The notes below the pieces were generated by a model that saw only the letters and a list, made by a program, of their open reading frames with translations, searched no databases and had not been told where the DNA came from. Of a stretch of 64,000 nt of DNA, positions 51,448 to 62,126 are shown piece after piece (within the stretch, counting starts at the first letter, position 1; the number at the start of each line of letters is the position of its first letter). This DNA comes from Mycobacterium sp. MYCO198283 (lineage in GTDB: Bacteria > Actinomycetota > Actinomycetes > Mycobacteriales > Mycobacteriaceae), in contig NZ_JAJQJI010000001.1 in the NCBI RefSeq assembly GCF_021213805.1, positions 317,944-381,943 on the forward strand. The letters are read 5' to 3'. The position numbers were made by a program, and so were the translations under genes.

Positions 51448-52158
51448 TCACCGTGAGCGATCCGGTGCGACGAGTTTACGGGCGATCTCGGCGACGGGTG
51501 CGTTCGATTCCTGCGAGAGCCGCTTCAACAGCTGGAAGGCGCGGGCGTCGTCGACCCCGAACCGTTCCATCAGCAGCCCCTTGGCCTGACCGATCACGTC
51601 GCGGGACGCCAGCGCGTTGCGGAACTGCTCGTCGCGCTGGGCGATGGTGTACGCGACGGCCGTCTGCGTGGCGAGCAGTTGCACGACGGCGGCGGCGGTG
51701 TCGTCGAACGCGTCCGAGGGCGCAGCGCACGCGGTCAGCAGCAGCGCCGTGTGCCGCTGCACGGCGACGGGCACGGCCAGCACGCTGCGGATCCCGGCTC
51801 GTTTCGCAACGGAACGGCCGCACCGCGGCCACCGGCTGTCCGTCAGCAGGTCACCGGTCCGCACGGGCGCGTCGTTCGCCGCCGCCGACACCGACGGCCC
51901 CTCGCCGCGGCTGCTCTGGATCTCGTCGAGCAGCCGGCAGCGGTCGTCGGTGGCCGCGAGCGTCTCGATGCTGGCGCGGCGACGGATGACGGAGACGGCG
52001 GCGCCGTCGGTTCCGGGCAGCGCATTGGCCGTCGCCGCCGTCACCTCGCGGATGACGTCCTCGACGGCCACCGCGCCCGCCTGCAGTTCGCGAATGGATC
52101 GCGCGACCCGGAGCAGTTCGCCAACCGACGCGACCGTGACGTCGCCCGTCGTCGTCAT
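51448..52158 (-). CDS. GAF and ANTAR domain regulator
   Basis: This 236-residue protein has a GAF sensor domain (about 20-165) and a C-terminal ANTAR domain (about 172-230; LASRDVIGQAKGLLMERFGVDDARAFQLLKRLSQESN). ANTAR domains bind paired hexaloop RNA hairpins and prevent termination. In mycobacteria such proteins control lipid and redox genes. GAF ligand or phosphorylation signal is unknown. It is the last member of the signalling cluster from 47359, read in the opposite direction. ATG 52158 is used; the N-terminus is short, as in other mycobacterial GAF-ANTAR proteins. Confidence 0.88.
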   Translation of the reverse strand: MTTTGDVTVASVGELLRVARSIRELQAGAVAVEDVIREVTAATANALPGTDGAAVSVIRRRASIETLAATDDRCRLLDEIQSSRGEGPSVSAAANDAPVRTGDLLTDSRWPRCGRSVAKRAGIRSVLAVPVAVQRHTALLLTACAAPSDAFDDTAAAVVQLLATQTAVAYTIAQRDEQFRNALASRDVIGQAKGLLMERFGVDDARAFQLLKRLSQESNAPVAEIARKLVAPDRSR

Positions 52159-52276
52159 GGCGCCCCGGCCTAGGCCCGCTCCGTCATAGCTGCCTCATAG
52201 ACAGTTGCGGCGGATCCCAAACCGGGGGGCGGCGGTTTGCGATGCGCTCCGGCCTCCTCGACCGACGCCCGAGGCA

Positions 52277-52282
52277 TAGATT
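52277..52282 (+). promoter_or_regulatory. Leaderless -10 hexamer of the acyl-CoA dehydrogenase gene
   Basis: TAGATT ends 6 bases before the ATG at 52289. There is no Shine-Dalgarno sequence between them, so transcription should start at or next to the ATG. Confidence 0.55.
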
Positions 52283-52288
52283 CGGACG

Positions 52289-54100
52289 ATGACGACCACC
52301 GCGACGCTGACCTCGACGCTGCTGTCTCGTCGCGATCTGCACTTCCTGCTCTACGAGTGGCTGCACGTCGAGGACCTGACCAGCCGGGAACGGTTCGCCG
52401 ACCATTCCCGCGAGACGTTCGACGGCGTGCTCGAGCTGTGCGAACAGCTGGCCGTCCGCTACTTCGCACCGCACAACAAGCAGAGCGACGCCCACGAACC
52501 CACCTTCGACGGCGAGCGCGTCACCGTCATCGGCGAGGTCAAGGAGGCGCTCGACGCCTACGCCGCCGCCGACCTCATCGGGATGGCGTTGGACCACGAG
52601 GTCGGCGGTGCGCAGCTCCCCGCGGTGATCGCGGGCGCCGGTTCGGCGTGGATCTCGGCGGCCAACCTCGCGACGTCCGGCTACCTGATGCTGAGCACCG
52701 CCAACGCGAACCTGCTCTCCCGGTTCGGTACCCCCGACCAGGTCGAGCGGTTCGTCAAACCCGTCGTCGCCGGGCGGTTCTCCGGCACGATGGCGCTGTC
52801 GGAGACGCAGGCCGGGTCGTCGCTGGCCGACATCACCACCCGCGCCGAACCCCGCGCCGACGGGACCTATCGGCTGTTCGGGTCGAAGATGTGGATATCG
52901 GGCGCCGAGCACGAGCTGACCGAGAACATCGTGAACCTGGTGCTGGCGAAGATCCCCGGCGGACCGCCCGGCACCAAGGGCATCTCGCTGTTCGTCGTGC
53001 CGAAGTACCTCGTTGCCGACGACGGCTCGCTCGGTGAGCGCAACGACGTGGTGGTTGCGGGCCTCAACCACAAGATGGGCCAGCGCGGCATCACCAACAC
53101 GGTGCTGAACTTCGGCGAGGGCCGGCACCGCCCGGGTGGCGAGCCCGGCGCCGTCGGATACCTGGTCGGCGAGCCGCACCGAGGCATCGTCTACATGTTC
53201 CACATGATGAACGAGGCGCGCCTCGGCGTCGGGATGGGCGCGGTGTCGGTCGGCTACACCGGCTACCTGAAGTCGCTGCAGTACGCCCGCGAGCGCCCGC
53301 AGGGCCGGCCCGTCACGGCGAAAGACCCGACGGCGCCGCAGATCCCGATCATCGGGCACCCCGACGTCAAGCGGATGCTGCTGGCGCAGAAGTCCTACGT
53401 CGAGGGCGCGCTGGCGCTGGGGCTCTATTGCCTGCGGCTGGTGGACGTCGCGCACAGCCCGCAGCGGCCCGAGGAGGCCGAGCACGCGCGGCTGCTGCTC
53501 GACATCCTCACGCCCATCGCCAAGAGCTGGCCGTCGCAGTGGTGCACGGTGGCCAACGACCTGGCGATTCAGGTGCACGGCGGCTACGGCTACACCCGCG
53601 AATACGACGTCGAGCAGCACTACCGCGACAACCGGCTCAACCCCATCCACGAGGGCACTCACGGCATCCAGAGCCTGGACCTGCTCGGACGCAAGGTCAC
53701 CCAACACGGCGGCGCCAGCCTACGAGCGCTGAGCGCGGCCATCGCCGAAACGGTCGCGGCCTGCTCGGCGGTGCCGGATCTCGCCGGGCCGGCCGCCGAG
53801 CTCGACGCCTGCTGGCAGCGGTTGCTCACCGTCACCGATGCGATGTTCGCCGCGGGCGACATCGACGCCGCGATGGCCAACAGCGTCATCTACCTCGAGG
53901 CGTTCGGTCACCTCGTCATCGCGTGGATGTGGTTGGAGCAGCTGCGCGCCGCCGACGGCCGCGCCGGCGACTTCTACGACGGCAAGCGCCACGCCGCCCG
54001 CTACTTCTTCCGCTACGAGCTGCCGAAGACCGGCCCGCAGCTCGACCTGTTGGCAAGCCTCGACCGCACCACGCTGGAGATGCGGGACGCCTGGTTCTAG
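52289..54100 (+). CDS. Acyl-CoA dehydrogenase with C-terminal extension (DmdC/FadE5-like)
   Basis: This 603-residue flavoprotein has the core acyl-CoA dehydrogenase domains (about 75-470): FAD contacts MALSETQAGSSLADITT and SKMWISGAEHELTEN, and the catalytic Glu in NPIHEGTHGIQSLDLLGRK. An extra helical C-terminal domain (about 475-603) follows, as in 3-methylmercaptopropionyl-CoA dehydrogenases (DmdC) and mycobacterial FadE5-like enzymes. The substrate cannot be read from sequence. The next gene, an acyl-CoA synthetase, follows after 34 bases and could supply its substrate. Start is ATG 52289 on a probable leaderless mRNA. Confidence 0.88.
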   Translation: MTTTATLTSTLLSRRDLHFLLYEWLHVEDLTSRERFADHSRETFDGVLELCEQLAVRYFAPHNKQSDAHEPTFDGERVTVIGEVKEALDAYAAADLIGMALDHEVGGAQLPAVIAGAGSAWISAANLATSGYLMLSTANANLLSRFGTPDQVERFVKPVVAGRFSGTMALSETQAGSSLADITTRAEPRADGTYRLFGSKMWISGAEHELTENIVNLVLAKIPGGPPGTKGISLFVVPKYLVADDGSLGERNDVVVAGLNHKMGQRGITNTVLNFGEGRHRPGGEPGAVGYLVGEPHRGIVYMFHMMNEARLGVGMGAVSVGYTGYLKSLQYARERPQGRPVTAKDPTAPQIPIIGHPDVKRMLLAQKSYVEGALALGLYCLRLVDVAHSPQRPEEAEHARLLLDILTPIAKSWPSQWCTVANDLAIQVHGGYGYTREYDVEQHYRDNRLNPIHEGTHGIQSLDLLGRKVTQHGGASLRALSAAIAETVAACSAVPDLAGPAAELDACWQRLLTVTDAMFAAGDIDAAMANSVIYLEAFGHLVIAWMWLEQLRAADGRAGDFYDGKRHAARYFFRYELPKTGPQLDLLASLDRTTLEMRDAWF

Positions 54101-54134
54101 CGTGGGCGCCACTCCCGCGCTATACCATCACACG

Positions 54135-56009
<1,875 letters not shown>

Positions 56010-56033
56010 CCGAGGCGCCGCCCGCTGCGTGCC

Positions 56034-56039
56034 TATCCT
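56034..56039 (+). promoter_or_regulatory. Leaderless -10 hexamer of rnhA
   Basis: TATCCT ends 6 bases before ATG 56046, again without a Shine-Dalgarno sequence. Confidence 0.5.
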
Positions 56040-56045
56040 CGGCGC

Positions 56046-56507
56046 ATGACCGATCCCGCCGCGCCCGTCGTCATTCACACCGACGGCGGCTGCCGGCCCA
56101 ACCCCGGCCCCGGCGGCTGGGGTGCGGTGCTGCGGCACGGTGAGCGCGTCCGCGAGATGTTCGGCGGCGAGGCCGGGGCCACCAGCAACAACCGCATGGA
56201 GCTCACGGCACCGATCATGGCGCTGGAGGCCCTGACGCGGCCGGTGGCGGTGCACCTCTACACCGACAGCACCTATGTGCGGAACGGCATCACGAAGTGG
56301 GTCGCCGGCTGGGAGCGCAACGGCTGGCAGACCGCCGCCAAGCAGCCGGTGAAGAACGTCGACCTGTGGCAGCGGCTGCGATCGGCATGCGCGCAGCACC
56401 GCGTCGAGTGGTTCTGGGTCAAGGGCCACTCGGGCGTCGCCGACAACGAGCTCGCCGACCAGCTGGCCACCCGCGGTCTGCAGGAGGCGCTCGCGGGGGT
56501 GCGGTGA
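56046..56507 (+). CDS. rnhA: Ribonuclease HI
   Basis: This 153-residue single-domain enzyme cuts the RNA strand of RNA-DNA hybrids. The DEDD metal site is complete: Asp13 ([11 protein letters not shown]), Glu52 (NNRMELTAP), Asp74 (YTDSTYV) and Asp138 (NELADQL), with His128 in [10 protein letters not shown]. It has the basic handle region ([21 protein letters not shown]), as in the E. coli enzyme. Mycobacteria generally also have RNase HI fused to CobC elsewhere; this is the stand-alone form. It ends 8 bases before the end of ligD, read the other way. Confidence 0.95.
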   Translation: MTDPAAPVVIHTDGGCRPNPGPGGWGAVLRHGERVREMFGGEAGATSNNRMELTAPIMALEALTRPVAVHLYTDSTYVRNGITKWVAGWERNGWQTAAKQPVKNVDLWQRLRSACAQHRVEWFWVKGHSGVADNELADQLATRGLQEALAGVR

Positions 56508-56515
56508 GGCGCGCG

Positions 56516-58843
56516 CTACCCCTCGACCACCACCTCCCCGGGCGACTTGTCCGGCCGCAGCCCCCGCCAACTCGGCTGGCGCAGCCGGCCGTCGGAGGTC
56601 CACTCGCTGTAGCGGACCTCGCCGACCAGCGTGGGTTCGACGTAGGTGACGCCCTTGGCGTCGGGCTTGGGCAGCGGCGCGGTGAAGGGCGACGTGTCGG
56701 TTTCGAGCGGGCGCAGGATGTCGCGGAGCCGCCGCTGCTCCTTGTCGGTGAAGCCGGTGCCGACGCGGCCGACGAAGCGGAGCCCGTCGCCGTCCGGTAT
56801 CCCGAGCACCAAGGCGCCGAGCCCGCCGCTGCGGCCGCCCTCGCCCCGGCGCCAGCCGCCGATCACCACCTCCTGGGTGTTCCAGTGCTTGTCCTTCAGC
56901 CACGCCGACGACCGCCGCCCGGGCTGATAGGTGGAGTCCCACTTCTTCGCGACGACACCTTCCCAGCGACGGGCGCGCGCCACCACGAGCGCCCGGCTGC
57001 CGTTGCCGTCGATCAGCTCCGGCACGATCAGGTCGTTGCTCGCCGCGGCCAGCGCCTCGAGCAGCCGGCGGCGGTCCCGGTAGGTGGCCTTGAGCAGCCA
57101 GCGGCCGTCGAGCAGCAGGATGTCGAACGCCCAGAACTCGATGCGGGTGGCGCGAGCCCGGTTCTGCATCTCACCGAACGACGGGACCCCGGACTCGTCG
57201 AGCGCCACCACTTCGCCGTCGAGGATGACGTGGTGGTCGGCGAGGTCGGCGGCCAGCGCGTTGAGCTGCGAGAACTCGCCGGTGACGTCGCGGCCGCTGC
57301 GCGACCGCAGCGTCAGCTCGCCGTGGTTCGCGTCGACCAGCAGCCGGTAGCCGTCGTACTTCCCCTCGAACGCCCATGTCTTGGCGGTCAGCGTCGCGAC
57401 GGAGCCGTGGGTGGCGAGCATCGGCGACAGTCCGTCCAAACCGCTGGTGTTCTCTCCCGCCCCAGGGATCGGCTGCTCCTTGGTCCGGTGCGCCAGCCAG
57501 TTCTTGCCGTCGGTCTGGATCAGCGCGTAGCGGCCCTTCACCTTCTCGCCGTGCAGGGTGACGATCACTTCTCCTTTGCCGCCACCGTCGATCGGCTTTT
57601 CGTTGTTGACGCCGGGGTCGCGGAACTTCTCGGCCTCGTAGGTGCCGGAGTCCCAGATGTAGACCTTGCCGCCGCCGTACTCGCCCTTCGGGATCTCGCC
57701 GGCGAACGTGCCGTATTCGAGCGGATGGTCCTCGGTGTGGACGGCCAGGCTGTTCTTCGCCGGGGTGTCGGGCAGGTTCTTCGGGATGGCCCAGCTGACC
57801 AGCACGCCGTCGCGTTCGAGCCGGAAGTCGTAGTGCAGCCGGCGGGCGTGGTGCTCCTGGATGACGAAGCGATCGTTGTTGCCCATCACCGGCGGCTGCT
57901 GCGGCACCGGCTCGGGTGTCTTGCGGGGGTCGCGCATGCTGCGGTAGGTGGTCAGCGCGTCGGCCACCGGCACCGCGTCGTCCAGCTCGGCCAGCAGGTC
58001 GCCGTCGCGCTGCAGGCGCTCCAGCACTTCCTCGAAGCGCAGGTGCCGCAGATCAGGGTCCTCGATCTCGTCCCAACTGCGCGGCGCGGCAACCGTCGGC
58101 TCCTCGCGGCCCCGTAGCGAGTACGGCGCGATGGTGGTCTTCTTGCCGTTGTTCTGGCTCCAGTCGACGAACACCTTGCCGTCCCGCAGGCTCTTGGTCA
58201 TGGTCGCCGTCACCCGCTTCGGCATGACCGACTCCAGCTGCACCGCAACCCGTTTGGCGAGCACCGACGCGCCGTGGGAGCTGATCGGCTGCTCCAGCGG
58301 CACATACAGGTGCAGGCCCTTGCTGCCGGACGTCAGCGGAAAGGTGCGCAGCCCGATGTCGGTGATCAGGTCGCGCACCTCGTGCGCCACCTGGCACAGC
58401 TGACGGAACGTGACACCCTCACCGGGGTCGAGGTCGAACACCACCCGGGTCGCCGGGCCAGGGATCTCGACGGCCCCGTCAGCACCCCAGGTGTTGACGA
58501 AACGCCACTGCGGCACGTGCACTTCCAGCGACGCCTGCTGCGCGAGCCACGCCAGCCCCTCGGCGCTGTCGATCACCGGATAGGTGGTGGTCCCGGTCCG
58601 GTGCACCACCGACGCCCGGTGCAGCCAGTCCGGCGCCGACGACGCCAGCTGCTTCTCGAAGAACGCCGGCTCACCGACGCCGTTGGGCCAGCGCTTGCGC
58701 GTCACCGCCCGCCCGGCGATGTGCGGCACCATCGCGGCGGCGACGTTGACGTAGTACTCGAAGATCTCCGCCTTGGTGGTGCCCGTGGCGGGATAGAGCA
58801 CCTTGTCGGCGTTGGTCAGCCGGACGCGGCCGAACCGTTCCAT
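56516..58843 (-). CDS. ligD: Multifunctional ATP-dependent DNA ligase LigD
   Basis: LigD (775 residues) carries out non-homologous end joining. Domain order is polymerase, phosphoesterase, ligase, as in M. tuberculosis Rv0938. The polymerase domain (1-300) has the metal pair Asp137/Asp139 (VVFDLDPGEG). The 3'-phosphoesterase domain (about 330-470) has QEHHARRLHYDFRLE. The ligase domain (about 490-775) has the nucleophile Lys in FEGKYDGYRLL and LDGEVVALD. ATG 58843 is the start. Ku, the partner, is not in this window. The DUF4032 gene lies 22 bases upstream on the same strand. Confidence 0.95.
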   Translation of the reverse strand: MERFGRVRLTNADKVLYPATGTTKAEIFEYYVNVAAAMVPHIAGRAVTRKRWPNGVGEPAFFEKQLASSAPDWLHRASVVHRTGTTTYPVIDSAEGLAWLAQQASLEVHVPQWRFVNTWGADGAVEIPGPATRVVFDLDPGEGVTFRQLCQVAHEVRDLITDIGLRTFPLTSGSKGLHLYVPLEQPISSHGASVLAKRVAVQLESVMPKRVTATMTKSLRDGKVFVDWSQNNGKKTTIAPYSLRGREEPTVAAPRSWDEIEDPDLRHLRFEEVLERLQRDGDLLAELDDAVPVADALTTYRSMRDPRKTPEPVPQQPPVMGNNDRFVIQEHHARRLHYDFRLERDGVLVSWAIPKNLPDTPAKNSLAVHTEDHPLEYGTFAGEIPKGEYGGGKVYIWDSGTYEAEKFRDPGVNNEKPIDGGGKGEVIVTLHGEKVKGRYALIQTDGKNWLAHRTKEQPIPGAGENTSGLDGLSPMLATHGSVATLTAKTWAFEGKYDGYRLLVDANHGELTLRSRSGRDVTGEFSQLNALAADLADHHVILDGEVVALDESGVPSFGEMQNRARATRIEFWAFDILLLDGRWLLKATYRDRRRLLEALAAASNDLIVPELIDGNGSRALVVARARRWEGVVAKKWDSTYQPGRRSSAWLKDKHWNTQEVVIGGWRRGEGGRSGGLGALVLGIPDGDGLRFVGRVGTGFTDKEQRRLRDILRPLETDTSPFTAPLPKPDAKGVTYVEPTLVGEVRYSEWTSDGRLRQPSWRGLRPDKSPGEVVVEG

Positions 58844-58865
58844 GGCCCCAGGTTATTCGCCCCGG

Positions 58866-60134
58866 CTAATCGTCGGCGTCCCACTGGACGGCGAACGGCT
58901 CGGTCGGCACCTCGGCGACGGCCATGGTCGCCGCGGCGTCGGCCGGAATGCGCCGGCGGGCCAGCGCCGCGAGCGCGCGGTTCGTGCCGACGTCGTGACC
59001 GGCCTGCTCGCTCAGCAGCCACCGCACCTCGAGCAGGTCGCAGTAGGCCTGGATCGGGGTGCCGGTGTGGCCGACCGCGGCATGCGCCTGCGCTTCGGTG
59101 GGCGTCAGCACCTCGATCACCCACAGCCGGGCCGCGGTGGAGTCGTCGACGTCGTGGCCCACCTCGCGGCACAGCTGCGCCTGGTAGGCCCGGAGGTCGC
59201 CGAGCAGGATGCGGGCCTGACCTTCGCCGACGGCCAGCCCGGTCAGCTCCTGCAGGCGCTGCGCGTGGTAGCGCCGGTCACCGACCGCGACGTGCACCCG
59301 CAGCTGATCGGGATGGACGCTGTCGGGCTGGAAGGTCAGCTCGTCGACGGCGAACCCGAGCTCGTTGAGCCGCCGGACGGTTCCCTCGACGCGGTAGCGG
59401 TCGGTGTAGGCGAACACCGGCTCGTCGTGCAGGGCGTCCCACAGCGTGCGGTAACGCACTTCCAGGTGCTCGGCTTCGGCGATCAGCCCCGCATGCGTCG
59501 ACTCCGGCAGCCCCCGGCGCTCGGCCAGGTCGATCATGCCCATCGCCACGTTCTCGACCGCGATCTGCAGGTCGTGCCGGCGCTGGCCGAGGGTGAGCGA
59601 CGGATGGACCTCGGAGGTCTCGGCGTCGACCAGCCACGCCTGCAGCAGTTGGCCGTCGCGGGAGAACAGCGTGTTGGCCAGCGAGCAGTCACCCCAGAAC
59701 ACGCCGTGCCGGTGCAGTTCCACCAGCAGGCCTGCCATGGCGTCGAGCAGCCGGTCCCGGTGCTTCGACTGCTCCGGCGGCAGCCGCAGGAACAGCCGCC
59801 GGTACTGCCACGACCCCGCGAGGTAGCGGGTGACCAGCAGCGCCGTGTCGAACTCGGGCTGGTTCACCAGCCCGGCCGGGCGCACCGCGGGCAGCCCCAG
59901 CTCCTCCAACCGGCGCAGCACGTCGTACTCCTTGGCGGCCAGCCGGGGCGGCATGTCCTTGACCGCCCACAGCGCACCGTCGGCGTCGACGAAGCGCACC
60001 AGGTGTCGGCTCGGTCCGACGGCGATGTCCCGCAGCGGGACGTCGGGCGCCCGCCACGCCGCCAGCGGCCGGTCCCACGGCAGGGCCACCAGCCCGGGCG
60101 AGGGCACCCGGAGCCGCAACTCCGGTGCGCGCAT
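58866..60134 (-). CDS. DUF4032 kinase-fold protein
   Basis: This 422-residue cytoplasmic protein has an N-terminal kinase-like fold (about 40-215) followed by the DUF4032 region. The segments LWAVKDMPPRLAAKEYDVLRRLEELGLP (a Lys-Glu pair), GVFWGDCSLANTLFSRDG (an Asn/Asp catalytic-loop-like site, with Cys for the usual His-Asp partner) and WLVDAETSE (metal Asp) resemble lipopolysaccharide-kinase-type proteins. Its target is unknown. It is present in many actinobacteria. It lies between the ABC transporter ATPase gene and ligD, same strand, with gaps of 18 and 22 bases, so all may be one transcript. Confidence 0.8.
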   Translation of the reverse strand: MRAPELRLRVPSPGLVALPWDRPLAAWRAPDVPLRDIAVGPSRHLVRFVDADGALWAVKDMPPRLAAKEYDVLRRLEELGLPAVRPAGLVNQPEFDTALLVTRYLAGSWQYRRLFLRLPPEQSKHRDRLLDAMAGLLVELHRHGVFWGDCSLANTLFSRDGQLLQAWLVDAETSEVHPSLTLGQRRHDLQIAVENVAMGMIDLAERRGLPESTHAGLIAEAEHLEVRYRTLWDALHDEPVFAYTDRYRVEGTVRRLNELGFAVDELTFQPDSVHPDQLRVHVAVGDRRYHAQRLQELTGLAVGEGQARILLGDLRAYQAQLCREVGHDVDDSTAARLWVIEVLTPTEAQAHAAVGHTGTPIQAYCDLLEVRWLLSEQAGHDVGTNRALAALARRRIPADAAATMAVAEVPTEPFAVQWDADD

Positions 60135-60152
60135 GGGGGGTTCGCCGCCAGA

Positions 60153-61235
60153 TCAGCCGATGCGCTCGCCGTTGTCGGGCCGGAACAGGTGGACGATGCC
60201 GTCGGTCGTCTTGCGCAACTGCACGGTGTCGGCCAGCCGGGCCGGTGTTCGCGACAGCGACCGGGCGACGAGCTGCACGCCCGGGCCGGCGTGGGTGTAC
60301 AGATAGGTCTCGCTGCCGAGGTCCTCCACGAGATCGACCACCACGTCGATGCCGCCGGAGGTGGACACCTCGAGGTGCTCTGGACGGATACCCGCAGTGA
60401 CCTCGGTGAGCCCGGCGTCGTGCAGGGCGGTCAGCTGTTCGCGTTCCAGCGGCAGCACGGAGTCGTCGCCCACCCGCACTCCCTCGCTGGTGATCGCCCC
60501 CGTCATCAGGTTCATCGCCGGTGAACCGATGAAGCCGGCGACGAACGCGTTGGCCGGGGCGTCGTAGAGGTCCCCCGGCGTCGCGAACTGCTGCAGTCTC
60601 CCGTTGCGCAACACCGCGACCCGGTCGCCCATGGTCATCGCCTCCACCTGGTCGTGTGTCACGTAGACGGTGGTGGTGCCCAATCGTCGCTGCAGCGCCG
60701 CGATCTCGGTCCGGGTCTGCACCCGCAGCTTGGCGTCGAGGTTGGACAGCGGCTCGTCCATGCAGAACACCTGCGGCTCACGCACGATCGCGCGCCCCAT
60801 CGCCACGCGCTGCCGCTGCCCGCCGGACAGTTTCGCGGGCTTGCGGTCCAGGAACTCGGTGAGGTCGAGCAGCTTGGCCGCCTCCTCCACCTTGCGGCGG
60901 CGTTCGTCGGCGGGCACGCCGCGCAGCTTCAGCGCGAAGCCCATGTTCTCGGCCACCGTCTTGTTCGGGTACAGCGCATAGTTCTGGAACACCATCGCGA
61001 TGTCGCGGTCCTTCGACGGCACGCCGGTCATGTCGCGGCCGCCGATCTCGATGCTCCCCTCGTCGATGTCCTCCAGGCCCGCGAGCATGCGCAGCGCGGT
61101 GCTCTTCCCCGATCCGGACGGACCGACGAGCACCACGAACTCGCCGTCGGCGATGTCGAGGTTCAGCGAGTCGACGGCCAGCTTGTCCGAGCCCTCGTAG
61201 ATGCACGTCGCGTTGTTGTAAGTGATTGTCGCCAT
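60153..61235 (-). CDS. Sugar ABC transporter ATPase (UgpC/SugC type)
   Basis: This 360-residue ATPase powers the importer encoded upstream. It has Walker A GPSGSGKST (39-47), Q loop VFQNYALYP, the ABC signature LSGGQRQRVAMGRA, Walker B VFCMDEPLSNLD and the switch His in YVTHDQVEAM. A C-terminal TOBE/OB regulatory domain (about 240-360) is typical for ATPases of sugar and polyol importers. ATG 61235 has GGAGCG upstream. It comes last of the four transporter genes in transcription order. Confidence 0.93.
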   Translation of the reverse strand: MATITYNNATCIYEGSDKLAVDSLNLDIADGEFVVLVGPSGSGKSTALRMLAGLEDIDEGSIEIGGRDMTGVPSKDRDIAMVFQNYALYPNKTVAENMGFALKLRGVPADERRRKVEEAAKLLDLTEFLDRKPAKLSGGQRQRVAMGRAIVREPQVFCMDEPLSNLDAKLRVQTRTEIAALQRRLGTTTVYVTHDQVEAMTMGDRVAVLRNGRLQQFATPGDLYDAPANAFVAGFIGSPAMNLMTGAITSEGVRVGDDSVLPLEREQLTALHDAGLTEVTAGIRPEHLEVSTSGGIDVVVDLVEDLGSETYLYTHAGPGVQLVARSLSRTPARLADTVQLRKTTDGIVHLFRPDNGERIG

Positions 61236-61249
61236 GGGTGTTTCGCTCC

Positions 61250-62125
61250 TTACTTGATGGCGCCGAAGGACAGGCCACGAACCAGCTTGTTCTGCGCGAA
61301 CCAGCCCGCCAGCACCACCGGCAACGCGGCCATGGTCGCCGCCGCGCACAGTTTGGCCCAGTACAGGCCCTCCCCCGCGATGAACCCGACCAGGAACACC
61401 GGGATGGTCTGGGCCTGCACCGCGGTGAGGCTGACCGCGAAGAAGAACTCGTTCCAGGCGAAGATCACGCAGATCAACGCCGTCGCCGCGATCCCCGGCG
61501 ACACCAGCGGCAGGATGACCTCCCGCACCGAACGCCACGTGCTCGCGCCGTCGAGGCTTGCGGCCTCCAGCAGCTCCCCCGGGACTTCCAGGAAGAACGA
61601 CCGCATCATCCACACCGCGATCGGCAGGTTCATCGCGGTGTACAGGATGATCAACGCCCAGATGTTGTCCAGCAGGCCGATGTTCGACACGATGACGTAC
61701 AGCGGGACGATCACCGCCACCACCGGCAGCATCTTGGTGCTCATGAAGAAGAACAGCGCGTCGGAGGTCTTGCGGACCGGCCGCAGCGACAGCGCGAACG
61801 CCGCCGGAATACCCAGCGCCAGCACCACGATCGTCGACACCGTGGTCGCGAACAACGAGTTCAGCAGCGACGTCCCGACGCCCTGGTCGAACACCGCCCG
61901 GAACTCGTCGAGCGTCGGCGTGAAGACGAATTTCGGTGTGGTGGTGTAGGCGTCGACCTCCTGCTTGAACGCCGTCAGCACCATCCAGAACACCGGGAAG
62001 AAGAAGCCGAGACCGACGAGCCACGCCACGACGCCCCACGGGTCGACGGAGCGGCGTTTGCGCCGGGAGGTGGGCTCGGCGTCCGCGGAGTCGGTGATCA
62101 CGGTGTCCGTTGTCTGCGTGCTCAT
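61250..62125 (-). CDS. Sugar ABC transporter permease (MalG type)
   Basis: This 291-residue inner-membrane permease has six helices and the EAA loop EAASLDGASTWRSVREVILPL (near 195-215), which docks to the ATPase. The N-terminal 25 residues are charged and cytoplasmic. It belongs to the MalG branch by position and length. It is 1 base from the end of the MalF-type gene and 14 bases from the ATPase gene, all on the same strand, so co-transcribed. Confidence 0.92.
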   Translation of the reverse strand: MSTQTTDTVITDSADAEPTSRRKRRSVDPWGVVAWLVGLGFFFPVFWMVLTAFKQEVDAYTTTPKFVFTPTLDEFRAVFDQGVGTSLLNSLFATTVSTIVVLALGIPAAFALSLRPVRKTSDALFFFMSTKMLPVVAVIVPLYVIVSNIGLLDNIWALIILYTAMNLPIAVWMMRSFFLEVPGELLEAASLDGASTWRSVREVILPLVSPGIAATALICVIFAWNEFFFAVSLTAVQAQTIPVFLVGFIAGEGLYWAKLCAAATMAALPVVLAGWFAQNKLVRGLSFGAIK

Positions 62126-62126
62126 G

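Noticed and set aside
56516..60134. Missing Ku next to ligD as evidence for loss of end joining
   Set aside because: Ku often lies a few genes away in mycobacteria, and the window ends too soon to judge.
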